64,000 nucleotides of DNA from Burkholderia sp. SRS-W-2-2016 (GTDB lineage: Bacteria; Pseudomonadota; Gammaproteobacteria; Burkholderiales; Burkholderiaceae), in NCBI RefSeq assembly GCF_001931485.1, contig NZ_MSDV01000003.1, positions 101,879-165,878 on the forward strand, given 5' to 3'. The notes under the pieces are model-generated. The model made no database searches, had not been told where the DNA came from, and saw nothing but the letters and a program-made list of their open reading frames with translations. Each line of letters starts with the position of its first letter. Within the stretch, counting starts at the first letter, position 1. The position numbers were made by a program, and so were the translations under genes. Below, piece after piece: positions 42,909 through 51,872 of the stretch.

Positions 42909-43169
42909 CGGCCCGCGCGAGCAACCCGCGCGGGCGACCCGCGTGAGTGCGATAAACTTGCGCTCGCGTGCCGAGCTTGCCGGCGCGCCCGGCGATGCGC
43001 GAAGCGCGTAATCACGTAGAAAGCCTCGTGTTTCACGAGGTTTTTCGCGCCCGCTTTTCGCGCCCGCGTCCACGCCCGCGCGCGACAAGAACAGCGCAAC
43101 TCATCGGCGGCGCGCAGCTGGCAGCACGACTTCACAACATGGCCGCGTAGAGCGGTCCCTGAACGGTAA

Positions 43170-43784
<615 letters not shown>

Positions 43785-43810
43785 GACTGATTCCGAAGGA
43801 GAGCTAGTTG

Positions 43811-44602
43811 ATGAGCGTATTCCGCGTCAAGAAGACACTGGTGAGAACCGTGCTGGTGGTGGGGTTCGCGGCGGGGCTGTCGGCCACGCTGCAAGGCTGT
43901 TTCCTTGCCGTCGCGGGCGCGGCGGGCGGCGGCGCGCTGATGGCGACCGACCGCCGCACGCTCGGCGCGCAGACCGAGGACCGCGAGATCCAGGTGAAGG
44001 CGCTGTCGCAGATCAGCCAGAATCTGCCGGACTCCGCGCACGTGAACGTCGCGGTGTTCAACCGCCGCGTGCTGCTGACCGGCGAGGTCGCGGGCGATGC
44101 GTCGAAGCAGCGCGCCGAGAGCATCGTGCGCGGTCTGAACAACGTGAATACGATCGTCAACGAACTGGCGATCATGCCGGCCAGCTCGTTCTCGTCGCGC
44201 ACCAACGATACCTATCTCGAGACCCGCGTGAAGACCGCGCTGATCGCCGAGAAGGACATTTCGGCGAACAACTTCAAGGTGGTGTCCGAGCGCGGCAACG
44301 TGTACCTGATGGGCCTCGTGACGATGGACGAGGGCAATCGCGGCGCCGACGTCGCGAGTCGCGTGCCCGGCGTCGTGCAGGTCGTGAAGGTGTTCCAGTA
44401 CATCCAGCCGCAGGAAGCGGCGGCGGCCGCCACCGCGGCGGCGACGGCGCCGGTGGGCGCATCGCAGCCCGACGCGGGCGAGCCGACGGTCGGCGCGATT
44501 CCCGATTCGGGCGTGAGCTCGCAGCCGCTCGAGCAGCAGGCGCCGGCGCCGGTCAATCCGTCGACGCCAGTGCGGCCGGGTAATCCGAAGGCGCCGCAGT
44601 GA
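43811..44602 (+). CDS. BON-domain outer-membrane lipoprotein (DolP/YraP-like)
   Basis: A 263-residue lipoprotein. The lipobox LQGC gives acylated Cys30. Two BON domains follow: about residues 56-125 (AHVNVAVFNRRVLLTGEV ... NELAIMP) and 135-205 (DTYLETRVKTALIAEKDISANNFKVV ... VVKVFQYI). BON lipoproteins bind anionic phospholipid and maintain outer-membrane integrity. The C-terminal 55 residues are Ala/Pro-rich and probably disordered, unlike E. coli DolP. AAGGAG eight bases before the ATG fixes the start. The stop overlaps the cytochrome start by one base. Confidence 0.9.
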   Translation: MSVFRVKKTLVRTVLVVGFAAGLSATLQGCFLAVAGAAGGGALMATDRRTLGAQTEDREIQVKALSQISQNLPDSAHVNVAVFNRRVLLTGEVAGDASKQRAESIVRGLNNVNTIVNELAIMPASSFSSRTNDTYLETRVKTALIAEKDISANNFKVVSERGNVYLMGLVTMDEGNRGADVASRVPGVVQVVKVFQYIQPQEAAAAATAAATAPVGASQPDAGEPTVGAIPDSGVSSQPLEQQAPAPVNPSTPVRPGNPKAPQ

Positions 44603-44967
44603 TGCGCGTTGCAACGACGCGCATCGGGCGCGCGAGCGGCGCGCTGGTGCTTGGCCTGGGCGTGCTGATCGCCGGGCTCTCCGCGCCCGCGCAGGCGGCC
44701 GGCCCGCCGCCCGGCCAGCGGATCGCGCTCGCGAATGCGTGCATGGGTTGTCACGCGGTGGATCGCAAACTGGTCGGGCCGTCGTTCCAGCAGGTCGCCG
44801 CGAAATACAAGGACGATGCGCAGGCGCCGGCGAAACTCGCGCACAAGGTGAAGGCCGGCGGCTCCGGTGTGTGGGGCATGATCCCGATGCCGGCCCACCC
44901 GAAAATGAGCGACGCGGACGTGCGCGCGGTGGTCGATTGGGTGCTTCAGGGCGCGCCGTCCAGATGA
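44602..44967 (+). CDS. Small periplasmic cytochrome c (class I)
   Basis: A 121-residue c-type cytochrome. An N-terminal signal peptide ends around residue 32 (PAQAA). The haem motif CMGCH lies at 47-51, and methionine ligand candidates are in GMIPMPAHPKM. The fold, with HAVDRKLVGPSFQQVAAKY, matches the c551/c5 type of single-haem carriers. It overlaps the BON gene by one base (TGATG), implying coupled expression. A possible GTG start one codon earlier exists. Its redox partners are not evident here. The following tRNA has its own promoter. Confidence 0.9.
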   Translation: MRVATTRIGRASGALVLGLGVLIAGLSAPAQAAGPPPGQRIALANACMGCHAVDRKLVGPSFQQVAAKYKDDAQAPAKLAHKVKAGGSGVWGMIPMPAHPKMSDADVRAVVDWVLQGAPSR

Positions 44968-44989
44968 GGTTTTCCCCGAGCCGCCCGGC

Positions 44990-45020
44990 TTGGCAAAACG
45001 GAAAATTGCTGTGCTAGAAT
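44990..45020 (+). promoter_or_regulatory. Promoter of tRNA-Ala
   Basis: TTGGCA (44990-44995) and TAGAAT (45015-45020) form sigma-70-like hexamers 19 bases apart, with the tRNA 12 bases downstream. Confidence 0.5.
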
Positions 45021-45032
45021 GATTTTCGTGTT

Positions 45033-45108
<76 letters not shown>

Positions 45109-45125
45109 CACCAGATTCCTTAATG

Positions 45126-45152
45126 AAAAAACCGGCCTCGAGCCGGTTTTTT
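45126..45152. terminator. Bidirectional terminator between tRNA-Ala and the chemoreceptor gene
   Basis: Stem AAAACCGGC (45128-45136) pairs with GCCGGTTTT (45142-45150), with T-runs on both strands. It lies 18 bases after the tRNA and about 80 beyond the chemoreceptor stop. Confidence 0.9.
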
Positions 45153-45230
45153 CATTTCTGCTTAGGTCTTTCCGCGAGCGCCGCTCTGAGCAGAAAGAGC
45201 GGCGCATCGACAGAGCACAGCGGCTTCGAT

Positions 45231-46976
45231 CTAGAACTGATCCCAGCCATCATTCGCGCTAGCCGCCGCAGCGCCCGTCGCAGCCACCGGCGCAACAGTC
45301 ACCGCGCGTGCAACGCGCTGCACCGGCGCCACCTTATCCCGCCGAGGCATCTCTTTCCGCACAGCCGCAGACGCAGCCGCAGCGCTCGCCGACCCCGCTC
45401 CCATCCCCCCCGCATTCCCCGCCACCTGAAAAAACGCCACCGCCTCATTCAACTGCTGCCCCTGATCCTCCATCGAGCGGGATGCGGCCGCCGCCTGTTC
45501 GACCAGCGCCGCGTTCTGCTGCGTGACGTTATCCATCTGCGTGATCGCGAGATTGACCTGCTCGATGCCGCGGCTCTGTTCGCTCGAGGCAGCCGCGATC
45601 TCCGCCATGATGTCGGTCACGCGCGCGACCGCCTGGGTGACTTCGTTCATCGTCTCGCCCGCCTGGCCCGCGAGCGTCGAGCCGTCGCGAATCCGCTCGA
45701 CCGACGCCGCGATCAGATCCTTGATCTCCTTGGCCGCGCTCGACGAGCGTTGCGCGAGGCTGCGCACCTCGCTCGCGACCACCGCGAAGCCGCGGCCCTG
45801 TTCGCCGGCGCGCGCCGCTTCGACCGCCGCGTTCAGCGCGAGGATGTTGGTCTGGAACGCGATCCCTTCGATGATCCCGGTGATATCCGCGATCTTCGTC
45901 GAGCTGTCGCTGATCGCCTGCATCGTGCTGACGACCTGGCCGACCACCGCGCTGCCTTTGTGCGCGACCGCCGACGCATTCGACGCCAGCGTGCTGCCCT
46001 GTTGCGCGTTCTCCGCATTCTGTCTGACGGTCGAGGTCAGCTCCTCCATGCTCGACGCGGTTTCCTGCAGCGACGCGGCCTGCTGCTCGGTGCGCTGGCT
46101 CAGGTCCATGTTGCCTGCGGCGATCTCGCGCGCCGCGCCGGCAATACTCGTGCTGCTGTCGCGCACCCGCGTGACGATCGCCGTGAGCCGCTCGTTCATC
46201 TCGCGCAGCGCGCCGAGCAGTTTGCTGGTTTCGTCCTTGCCGTCGACGCTGATACGCGTGCGCAGATCGCCTTGCGACACCGTGCGCGCGACGTCGATCG
46301 CAAAGCCGAGCGGGCCGGTCACCGCGCGCGCGATCAGCCAGCAGGCGGCGATCGCGAAACCGATCGCGATCACGCAGATCCCGATCAGCAGGTTGCGCTG
46401 GGTCTGGTAGTGCGCGGCGTACTCGCTGATCCGCACCTCCTGACGGCCGCGCGTGTAGTCGGCGTAGGTGTCGGTCGCGCGAATCAGCGCGGCGAGCAGC
46501 GGGCGGCACTTGTCGTCGATTTCGACGGTCGCCTGCTCGCGGTTGCCGTCGAGCGCGAGGCCGACGATGCGGGTCGCGACCGGCCCATACAAGGATTCGA
46601 TGCGATTGATCTCGGCCACCAGCTCGCGCGCTTTCTCCGACGTATCGGTCGCGGTCGAGATCATGTCGTTGAGCTTCTTCAGATGCGTCTGCACGTCCGC
46701 ATGCGCGCGCAGCACATTGGCCTTTTCCAGTTCGATGTCCTGAGCTTTGGTCACGAGCACGAGATTGCGCGCGGCGATCGCGCGCCGGTCGATCGCGGTT
46801 CGCACCTGCACGACCATGTCGGCGCGCGCGTTGATGCCGCGCACGTATTGGGTAAAACCGTCGGTCGAGTCGCTCAGCGCTTTCAGCGAAAGCCCGGACA
46901 CCCCGACGACGATCAGCGAGAGCAGGCCAAAGCCCGCAATCAGCTTGCTTTTGATGGTGAGGCGGTTGAAGTTCAC
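45231..46976 (-). CDS. Methyl-accepting chemotaxis protein
   Basis: A 581-residue inner-membrane chemoreceptor. TM1 (about 11-31) and TM2 (about 194-217) flank a 4HB-type periplasmic sensor helix bundle. A HAMP domain follows to about residue 270. The cytoplasmic signalling domain contains the hairpin tip segment IIEGIAFQTNILALNAAVEAARAGEQGRGFAVVASEVRSLAQRS, with class 36H-like length, and Gln/Glu methylation-site pairs. After an Ala-rich linker the protein ends DGWDQF, reminiscent of the CheR-tethering WETF pentapeptide. The ligand is unknown. A sigma-28-like promoter about 170-200 bases upstream fits flagellar-chemotaxis control. Confidence 0.95.
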   Translation of the reverse strand: MNFNRLTIKSKLIAGFGLLSLIVVGVSGLSLKALSDSTDGFTQYVRGINARADMVVQVRTAIDRRAIAARNLVLVTKAQDIELEKANVLRAHADVQTHLKKLNDMISTATDTSEKARELVAEINRIESLYGPVATRIVGLALDGNREQATVEIDDKCRPLLAALIRATDTYADYTRGRQEVRISEYAAHYQTQRNLLIGICVIAIGFAIAACWLIARAVTGPLGFAIDVARTVSQGDLRTRISVDGKDETSKLLGALREMNERLTAIVTRVRDSSTSIAGAAREIAAGNMDLSQRTEQQAASLQETASSMEELTSTVRQNAENAQQGSTLASNASAVAHKGSAVVGQVVSTMQAISDSSTKIADITGIIEGIAFQTNILALNAAVEAARAGEQGRGFAVVASEVRSLAQRSSSAAKEIKDLIAASVERIRDGSTLAGQAGETMNEVTQAVARVTDIMAEIAAASSEQSRGIEQVNLAITQMDNVTQQNAALVEQAAAASRSMEDQGQQLNEAVAFFQVAGNAGGMGAGSASAAAASAAVRKEMPRRDKVAPVQRVARAVTVAPVAATGAAAASANDGWDQF

Positions 46977-47499
46977 TTGTTATTTTCTCCAGTACCGAAC
47001 GCAAAACGTTCGTCATGGACTCTCAGGTCCGGGACCGTGGGGCACGTTTTGAATACCGCTCTTCCGCGCAGCGGTTTCCGTGTTTTTGTCTTGCCCGCCC
47101 GGCACGTCGCGCGCGACGATCCAGATGGGGTGCCCCACCTACTGGATATCGGACCGCGCGGATCGGGACTTGAGCAAAATCGGGTTTTTCCTGACAAGCT
47201 TTCATAAGATGAAAGAAAAATGACCGAAGTTCTATTGTTTTACGCGCATGATGAAAACAATCTCTTTCGAATTAATTTCATCTTCCCCGCGCTATGTATT
47301 CAGCCGCTCGCCCCCGTCAGCCGGCGCGCGCCGAAGATTGCTTGCGTGCGCAACGGTTCGTTGTGCGCCGACAAAGTTTTTGTTCCGCTGCGCAGTTTTG
47401 ACGCGATTGAGGTAGTCTTGCGAAATCACAATGTCCCCCGTTTCGCGTTGCTATAAGAAGCCCCCGGCGCGCGAGACCCTGGTAGTCCGTTTTCTACGT
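46977..47499. other. Divergent gap between the chemoreceptor and the AraC/XylS regulator
   Basis: About 520 bases without a gene. The chemoreceptor side carries a sigma-28-like promoter (47146-47173). The regulator side is AT-richer near 47200-47290. No operator was identified for the regulator gene. Confidence 0.5.
47146..47173 (-). promoter_or_regulatory. Candidate sigma-28 (FliA) promoter of the chemoreceptor gene
   Basis: Read on the minus strand, TCAAGTCC (47173-47166) and TCCGATAT (47153-47146) are separated by 12 bases. The consensus is TAAAGTTT, 11 bases, GCCGATAA, so the -10 core CCGATA is intact and the -35 is close. It faces the chemoreceptor gene. Confidence 0.45.
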
Positions 47500-48495
47500 A
47501 TGCGATCAACATCGGAGCCTAACAACCGCGATATCGGTACCGCGTCGAGCGACCTGGATGGCGCGCGCGACTGGATGGCGTCGATCTGCGGCCCGCACGG
47601 GCTGCAGGTCAGCCGGCCGGAGCGGCTGCGATTTCACCAGTCGGGCACCGTGCTGCGCTCGATGGCGACCACGATCGGCTACGTCGAGTACGGCACCGAC
47701 GTCACGGTCGCGGTGCGCGAGAACAGCCCGCTGAACTGCTACAGCGTCAGCCTGCCGGTGGTCGGCGAGCAGGAGCTGGCCGCGCACGGCAAACGCTGGT
47801 TGTCCGATCAGGATCGCGGCGTGATCGTCAGTCCGCAGGAATCGCAGGATCTCGCGATCACCGGTAATTGCCGCAAGCTGCACGTCGCGATTCCGCGCTC
47901 CGCGCTTCAGCAGGTGCTGCAAACGATGCTGTCGCGCCCGGTCGAATCTCCGCTCGTATTCCAGCCCGACATGGATGCCGCCGCCGGCGACCAGGCGTCG
48001 TGGTGGCGCATGGTCAAGTTTCTGGTTGGCGAAATGGAGCGCAGCGGGCCGTCGCTCGGGCATCTGTATATGTCGAGCGAACTGGAGCTGACCTTGCTGA
48101 AAGGGCTGTTGCTGTCGCAGCCGCATAACTACAGCGAGCAACTGGCCAACGCGTCCGCGTTGACGCCGCCGCATTACCTGACCCGCGCGCGCCAGTTCAT
48201 CCACGACAACGCGCGCGAGCCGATCACGCTCGAAGACATCGAACGCGCGGCTGGCGTGTCGCGCTTCAAACTGTTCGACGGTTTTCGCCAGTACTTCGGT
48301 TGCGCGCCGATCGCGTATCTGAAGCGCTACCGGCTCGAATCGGTGCGGCGCGATATTCTCGAAGATCGCTCGGTACGCAATATTTCGTCGGTCGCGCTGG
48401 GGTGGGGGATGTCGCATCTGGGCCGCTTCTCGACCGAGTACAAGGCGCTGTTCGGCGAGTCGCCGTCCGATACGCTCAAGCGCGCGGCCAGACGC
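47500..48495 (+). CDS. AraC/XylS-family regulator, probable activator of antABC
   Basis: A protein of 331-332 residues. The N-terminal half is an AraC_binding_2 domain of the XylS/BenR/AntR type (RPERLRFHQSGTVLRSMATTIGYVEYGTDVTV). The C-terminal AraC double helix-turn-helix (about 230-330) has ITLEDIERAAGVSRFKLFDGFRQYFGCAPIAYLKRYRLE and GWGMSHLGRFSTEYKALFGESPSDTL. The gene converges on antABC, and the antA promoter has XylS-like direct repeats, so I infer it activates anthranilate dioxygenase in response to anthranilate. The frame ends at about 48495-48498. An upstream in-frame extension to 47431 exists; MRSTSEP is chosen by family length. Confidence 0.85.
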
Positions 48496-48548
48496 TGAAC
48501 GCGCAACGCGCACAACGCTAAGCGCACCGAAACATCTCCACCAAAAGA

Positions 48549-48589
48549 AAATGTCCCGCCCAGCGTTTTCACGCCGGCACGGGACATTT
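48549..48589. terminator. Bidirectional terminator between the AraC/XylS gene and antC
   Basis: Stem AAATGTCCCG (48549-48558) pairs with CGGGACATTT (48580-48589) around 21 bases. It lies between two convergent stops, and A/T bases flank both sides. Confidence 0.75.
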
Positions 48590-48609
48590 GAGCATTGGCA
48601 CGCAGCCGC

Positions 48610-49638
48610 TTAACGCGCGTTGCTCTCGCCGAACTTCTCGTAGTACAGCCGGTAGTCCTGAATACCTTGCTCGCCAAGCCAGGTCTTGATCGCTTCGACC
48701 ATCGGCGGCGGTCCGCACACGTACATGTCGAAGCCGTTCGATTCGAGGAACGAACGATCGAAGTGCTCGGGGATCAGACCGGTTTTGCCCGACCACTCCG
48801 GCGCCGGGTTCATCACCACCGTCTCGACCGCGAAGCCTTCGATGCTGGCTTTGTAGTTATTGATGCGCTCGGTCTCGCACAGATCGGCCGCATTGGTGAC
48901 GCCGTAGTACAGGCGCACCGGATGCGCGCAATTGCGCTTCGCCGACAGCTCGTCGAGCATGCCGAGGAACGCCGACAGACCGGTGCCGCCCGCGACCATC
49001 ACCAGCGGACGCTCGACCTGACGCAGATAGAACGCACCGAGCGGCGCTTCGAACTCGATCGTGTCGCCGACCTTGCAGCGCTCGCGCAGATAGTTGCTCA
49101 TCGCGCCGTTCGGCAGCAGGCGGATCAGGAACTGCAGCTCGTTGCGCTCGTTCGGATGATTGGCGAACGAGTACGAACGCCAGTCTTCGGTGCCCGGCAC
49201 CTTCACGCGCGCATACTGGCCCGGCAGAAAGTCGAGCTGACGGGCATACGAGCTCGCGTCGACGCGCAGGATCGCGGTGGTCGCCGACACCAGCTCCACG
49301 CCGATCACCGTCGCGCTGACCGCGGCGGTGCCGGCGCCTTCGCACAGCGTCGAATCGAAGTCGAAAAAGAACGACGCATCCGACTTCACGCGGGTCTGGC
49401 ACGACAGGATCTTGCGCTGCGCGAGATCTTCTTCGCTGAGCGTTTCCTCGTCGACGTAATCGAGCGTGTATTCGCCCGATTCGCAGCGGCCCTGGCAGGT
49501 GCCGCACACGCCTTCGCGGCAGTCGAGCGGAATGTTCACGCCGTTGCGCAGCGCCGCGTCGAGCAGCAGCTCGTTCGGGCCGACGTCGAAGAAGGCGGTT
49601 TTGCCGTCGGCAAAATTCAACGCGACTTTATGTTTCAT
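48610..49638 (-). CDS. antC: Anthranilate 1,2-dioxygenase electron-transfer component
   Basis: A 342-residue reductase that feeds electrons from NADH to the dioxygenase. The N-terminal 2Fe-2S ferredoxin domain uses Cys40, Cys45, Cys48 and Cys80 (CREGVCGTC). The FAD domain has RSYSFAN (about residue 155), and the NAD domain has MVAGGTGLSAFLGML and YVCGPPPMVEA. This single-protein reductase is the class IB layout of BenC/AntC, unlike the separate ferredoxin and reductase of AndA systems. It lies 14 bases after antB. BenC is the alternative reading, but subunit sequences and the lack of benD favour AntC. Confidence 0.9.
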   Translation of the reverse strand: MKHKVALNFADGKTAFFDVGPNELLLDAALRNGVNIPLDCREGVCGTCQGRCESGEYTLDYVDEETLSEEDLAQRKILSCQTRVKSDASFFFDFDSTLCEGAGTAAVSATVIGVELVSATTAILRVDASSYARQLDFLPGQYARVKVPGTEDWRSYSFANHPNERNELQFLIRLLPNGAMSNYLRERCKVGDTIEFEAPLGAFYLRQVERPLVMVAGGTGLSAFLGMLDELSAKRNCAHPVRLYYGVTNAADLCETERINNYKASIEGFAVETVVMNPAPEWSGKTGLIPEHFDRSFLESNGFDMYVCGPPPMVEAIKTWLGEQGIQDYRLYYEKFGESNAR

Positions 49639-49652
49639 CGTCGTGCTCCCGC

Positions 49653-50141
49653 TTACAGGTGATAAAAGTCCAACACGGCGTTGATGTGGTCGTTCAGCAG
49701 CAGCACGTGCTTGCGCGTGATCTTCCAGCTCTCGCCCGCCGGCTTCAGGTCGTACACCGCGCGGCCGTAGAAGTAGTCGGTCGAGCCGTGACGGGTGTAC
49801 ATCGTCGACCAGTTCACCGCGGCCTCGACCAGCGAGTCCGCGCGCTCGGTCAGACGCACGTTGCTGATCTGGTGCATCGTGCGCGGCAGCGGTGTCGACG
49901 CGGCCGACTTGCCGGTGCGCAGACGGAACACGCGGTCTTCGAGGCCGGCGCGATCCGAGTAATAGATCAGCGACATGCCCTGCTTCGGATCGGTCGTGTA
50001 CACGTGCTCCGAATCCCACTGCGGGACGTGAAACGTGCTCTGTTCATCGAACAGGTCGAGGTACTCGTCCCATTGCTGCTTGTCGCACAGGTCCGACTTC
50101 AGATACAGAAACTGCTCGACGGAATGCTGGAGTTGGCTCAT
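49653..50141 (-). CDS. antB: Anthranilate 1,2-dioxygenase small (beta) subunit
   Basis: A 162-residue beta subunit of an aromatic-ring-hydroxylating dioxygenase (SnoaL-like fold), structural in the alpha3-beta3 enzyme. Family segments are EQFLYLKSDLCDKQQWDEYLDLF near the N-terminus and YFYGRAVYDLKPAGESWKITRKHVLLLND at the C-terminus. The ATG overlaps the antA stop by four bases, ensuring balanced synthesis. The length is as expected for BenB/AntB. It makes catechol from anthranilate together with AntA and AntC. Confidence 0.92.
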   Translation of the reverse strand: MSQLQHSVEQFLYLKSDLCDKQQWDEYLDLFDEQSTFHVPQWDSEHVYTTDPKQGMSLIYYSDRAGLEDRVFRLRTGKSAASTPLPRTMHQISNVRLTERADSLVEAAVNWSTMYTRHGSTDYFYGRAVYDLKPAGESWKITRKHVLLLNDHINAVLDFYHL

Positions 50142-51529
50142 GCCTGCTCTCCCTTCGATTCATTGGATTTAGCGAGGCCCTTCAGGATCTTGTCGCGCCA
50201 GTTGCCGTGCTGGTTCACGTACAGCCCTTCGTGGGTCAGTTCGGTGCCGGTCAGGTTCGGCTTGATGCCGAGCAGCGTGGTGTTGCGCGTGTCGCCCGCT
50301 TCCCACTTGTGATGACCGCGCGAGATATCGCTCCAGCGCTCCAGACGCGCCTGGAAGCCGCGCTGCTGCTCGCGGAATTCGACGAGGTCGTCGGGCGTGC
50401 CCATGCCGGACACGTTGAAGAAGTCTTCGAACTGGCGGATGCGGTTCTCGCGATCCTCGGCCGACTCGCCCTTCACGCCGATGCACTGGCTGATGATCTC
50501 GGTCTTGTTCCACGCGAGCGGACGCACGATACGCAGCTGCGAGCTGATCTGATCCATGAAGAACAGGCTCGGGTACACGTTCAGGTTGCGCAGACGGTGC
50601 ATCATCCACTCGGCCTTGTCCTTGCCGTACGCTTCGACGAGGCGCGGCATCACGCTCTTGTAGCCGGGGCGCACGTCCGGGTTCGGCATGTCGCTGAACA
50701 GCACGCTGTGGCCGTTCTTGAACGCGAACCAGCCGTCGTCGGTTTCCGCGTCGCCCGCGCCGAGCTTGCTGTAGTCGAGCGTGCCGCTGGGGACTTCGCC
50801 CTTCTTCGCATTCGATTCGTGGCGATGCTGCACGGTCGCCACGTAGTTGTAGTGCACGGTGCTCACGTGATAGCCGTCGAGACCGTTTTCGTTCTGCAGC
50901 TTCCAGTTGCCGTCGAACGTGTAGGTCGACTTGCCCGGCAGCACTTCGAGTTCGCCGGTCGGCGATTGCGCGACCATCATGTCGAAGAAGATGCGCGCGT
51001 CGCCCAGGTACTCTTCGAGCGTGTCGGTGCCGTCGACGTCGAGGCTCACGAACACGAAGCCCTTGTAGCTTTCGATGCGCGCTTTCTTCAGGCCGCGCGT
51101 CGCCTTGTCGAAGTCTTCGCAGTATTCGCCCGGCGCTTTCACCTTCACGAGGCGGCCGTCGTTCTTGTAGCACCATGCGTGGAACGGGCAGGTGAAGGTC
51201 GACTGGTTGCCCTTGCTCATCCGCGTGAGCGTCGCGCCGCGGTGCTGGCACGCGTTGATCATCGCGTTCAGTTTGCCGGCGCTGTCACGCGAGATGATCA
51301 GCGGCTGGCGGCCGGCGCGTATCGTCAGAAAGTCGTTGTTGTTGGCGATCTCGCTTTCGTGACACGCGTAGATCCAGGCCTTCTCGAAGATGTGTTCCAT
51401 CTCGAGCGAGAACAGCTCGGGTTCCGTAAACATTTCCCGGGCGATCCGGTAGACCCCTTCCGCCGGCCGGAAGTCCAGACAGCCGCTGACGAATTCGCTC
51501 CATTCGGAGGCGCTGCGTTGCTCGCTCAT
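50138..51529 (-). CDS. antA: Anthranilate 1,2-dioxygenase large (alpha) subunit
   Basis: A 463-residue catalytic alpha subunit. The Rieske 2Fe-2S cluster is ligated by Cys94, His96, Cys114 and His117 (CQHRGATL and CPFHAW). The mononuclear iron site has Asp218 bridging, His221 and His226 (NGLDGYHVSTVH). The enzyme converts anthranilate plus O2 and NADH to catechol, CO2 and ammonia, linking tryptophan degradation to the catechol pathway. MSEQRS at 51529 is the start, with AAGGAG 11 bases ahead; the slightly longer GTG frame overlaps that site. XylS-like repeats lie 73-100 bases upstream. No catechol genes are in the window. Confidence 0.92.
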   Translation of the reverse strand: MSEQRSASEWSEFVSGCLDFRPAEGVYRIAREMFTEPELFSLEMEHIFEKAWIYACHESEIANNNDFLTIRAGRQPLIISRDSAGKLNAMINACQHRGATLTRMSKGNQSTFTCPFHAWCYKNDGRLVKVKAPGEYCEDFDKATRGLKKARIESYKGFVFVSLDVDGTDTLEEYLGDARIFFDMMVAQSPTGELEVLPGKSTYTFDGNWKLQNENGLDGYHVSTVHYNYVATVQHRHESNAKKGEVPSGTLDYSKLGAGDAETDDGWFAFKNGHSVLFSDMPNPDVRPGYKSVMPRLVEAYGKDKAEWMMHRLRNLNVYPSLFFMDQISSQLRIVRPLAWNKTEIISQCIGVKGESAEDRENRIRQFEDFFNVSGMGTPDDLVEFREQQRGFQARLERWSDISRGHHKWEAGDTRNTTLLGIKPNLTGTELTHEGLYVNQHGNWRDKILKGLAKSNESKGEQA

Positions 51530-51872
51530 GATGTGTCCCACTCCTTGTCAAATCGTTTGAATAACGACAGGCCCGATTGAATACCCAATCGACGGGGCGA
51601 ACTATCCAGTCAATTTGCATTCGCTATCCGATAAATTTGGCGGCCCCCGCGGAACCGGATAGCGCGGCGCGGTCACCGGCCGGCCGGGGCTTTGCCGGCG
51701 CGGCAAAGCGGCCGAAACGGCGCCGGGATCGGTAAAAACCCGGCTGTTCGCTCAATTGAGGGGCAAAGGGTCTGCTACGCTAGTTATTCGAGGGTCGTGA
51801 ACTCAGGGTAATTACCGAGGCGCGGCCGTTTTTTCACGCGCGTGATTGCGCGCATGTCAGAACGAACAAGGA
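51530..51872. other. Divergent gap between antA and the diguanylate cyclase gene
   Basis: About 340 bases without a gene. It holds the antA control region (51600-51665) near one end. Nothing clear was seen for the cyclase promoter. Confidence 0.5.
51602..51663 (-). promoter_or_regulatory. XylS-type direct repeats in the antA promoter
   Basis: On the plus strand CTATCC, four variable bases and AATTTG occur at 51602 and again at 51624, exactly 22 bases or two helical turns apart. On the minus strand this reads as a TGCAAATT-like box followed by GGATAG, like the TGCA and GGNTA boxes of XylS sites but with eight rather than six bases between. A perfect inverted arm CGGATAGC at 51656-51663 mirrors GCTATCCG at 51623-51630. 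Confidence 0.55.
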
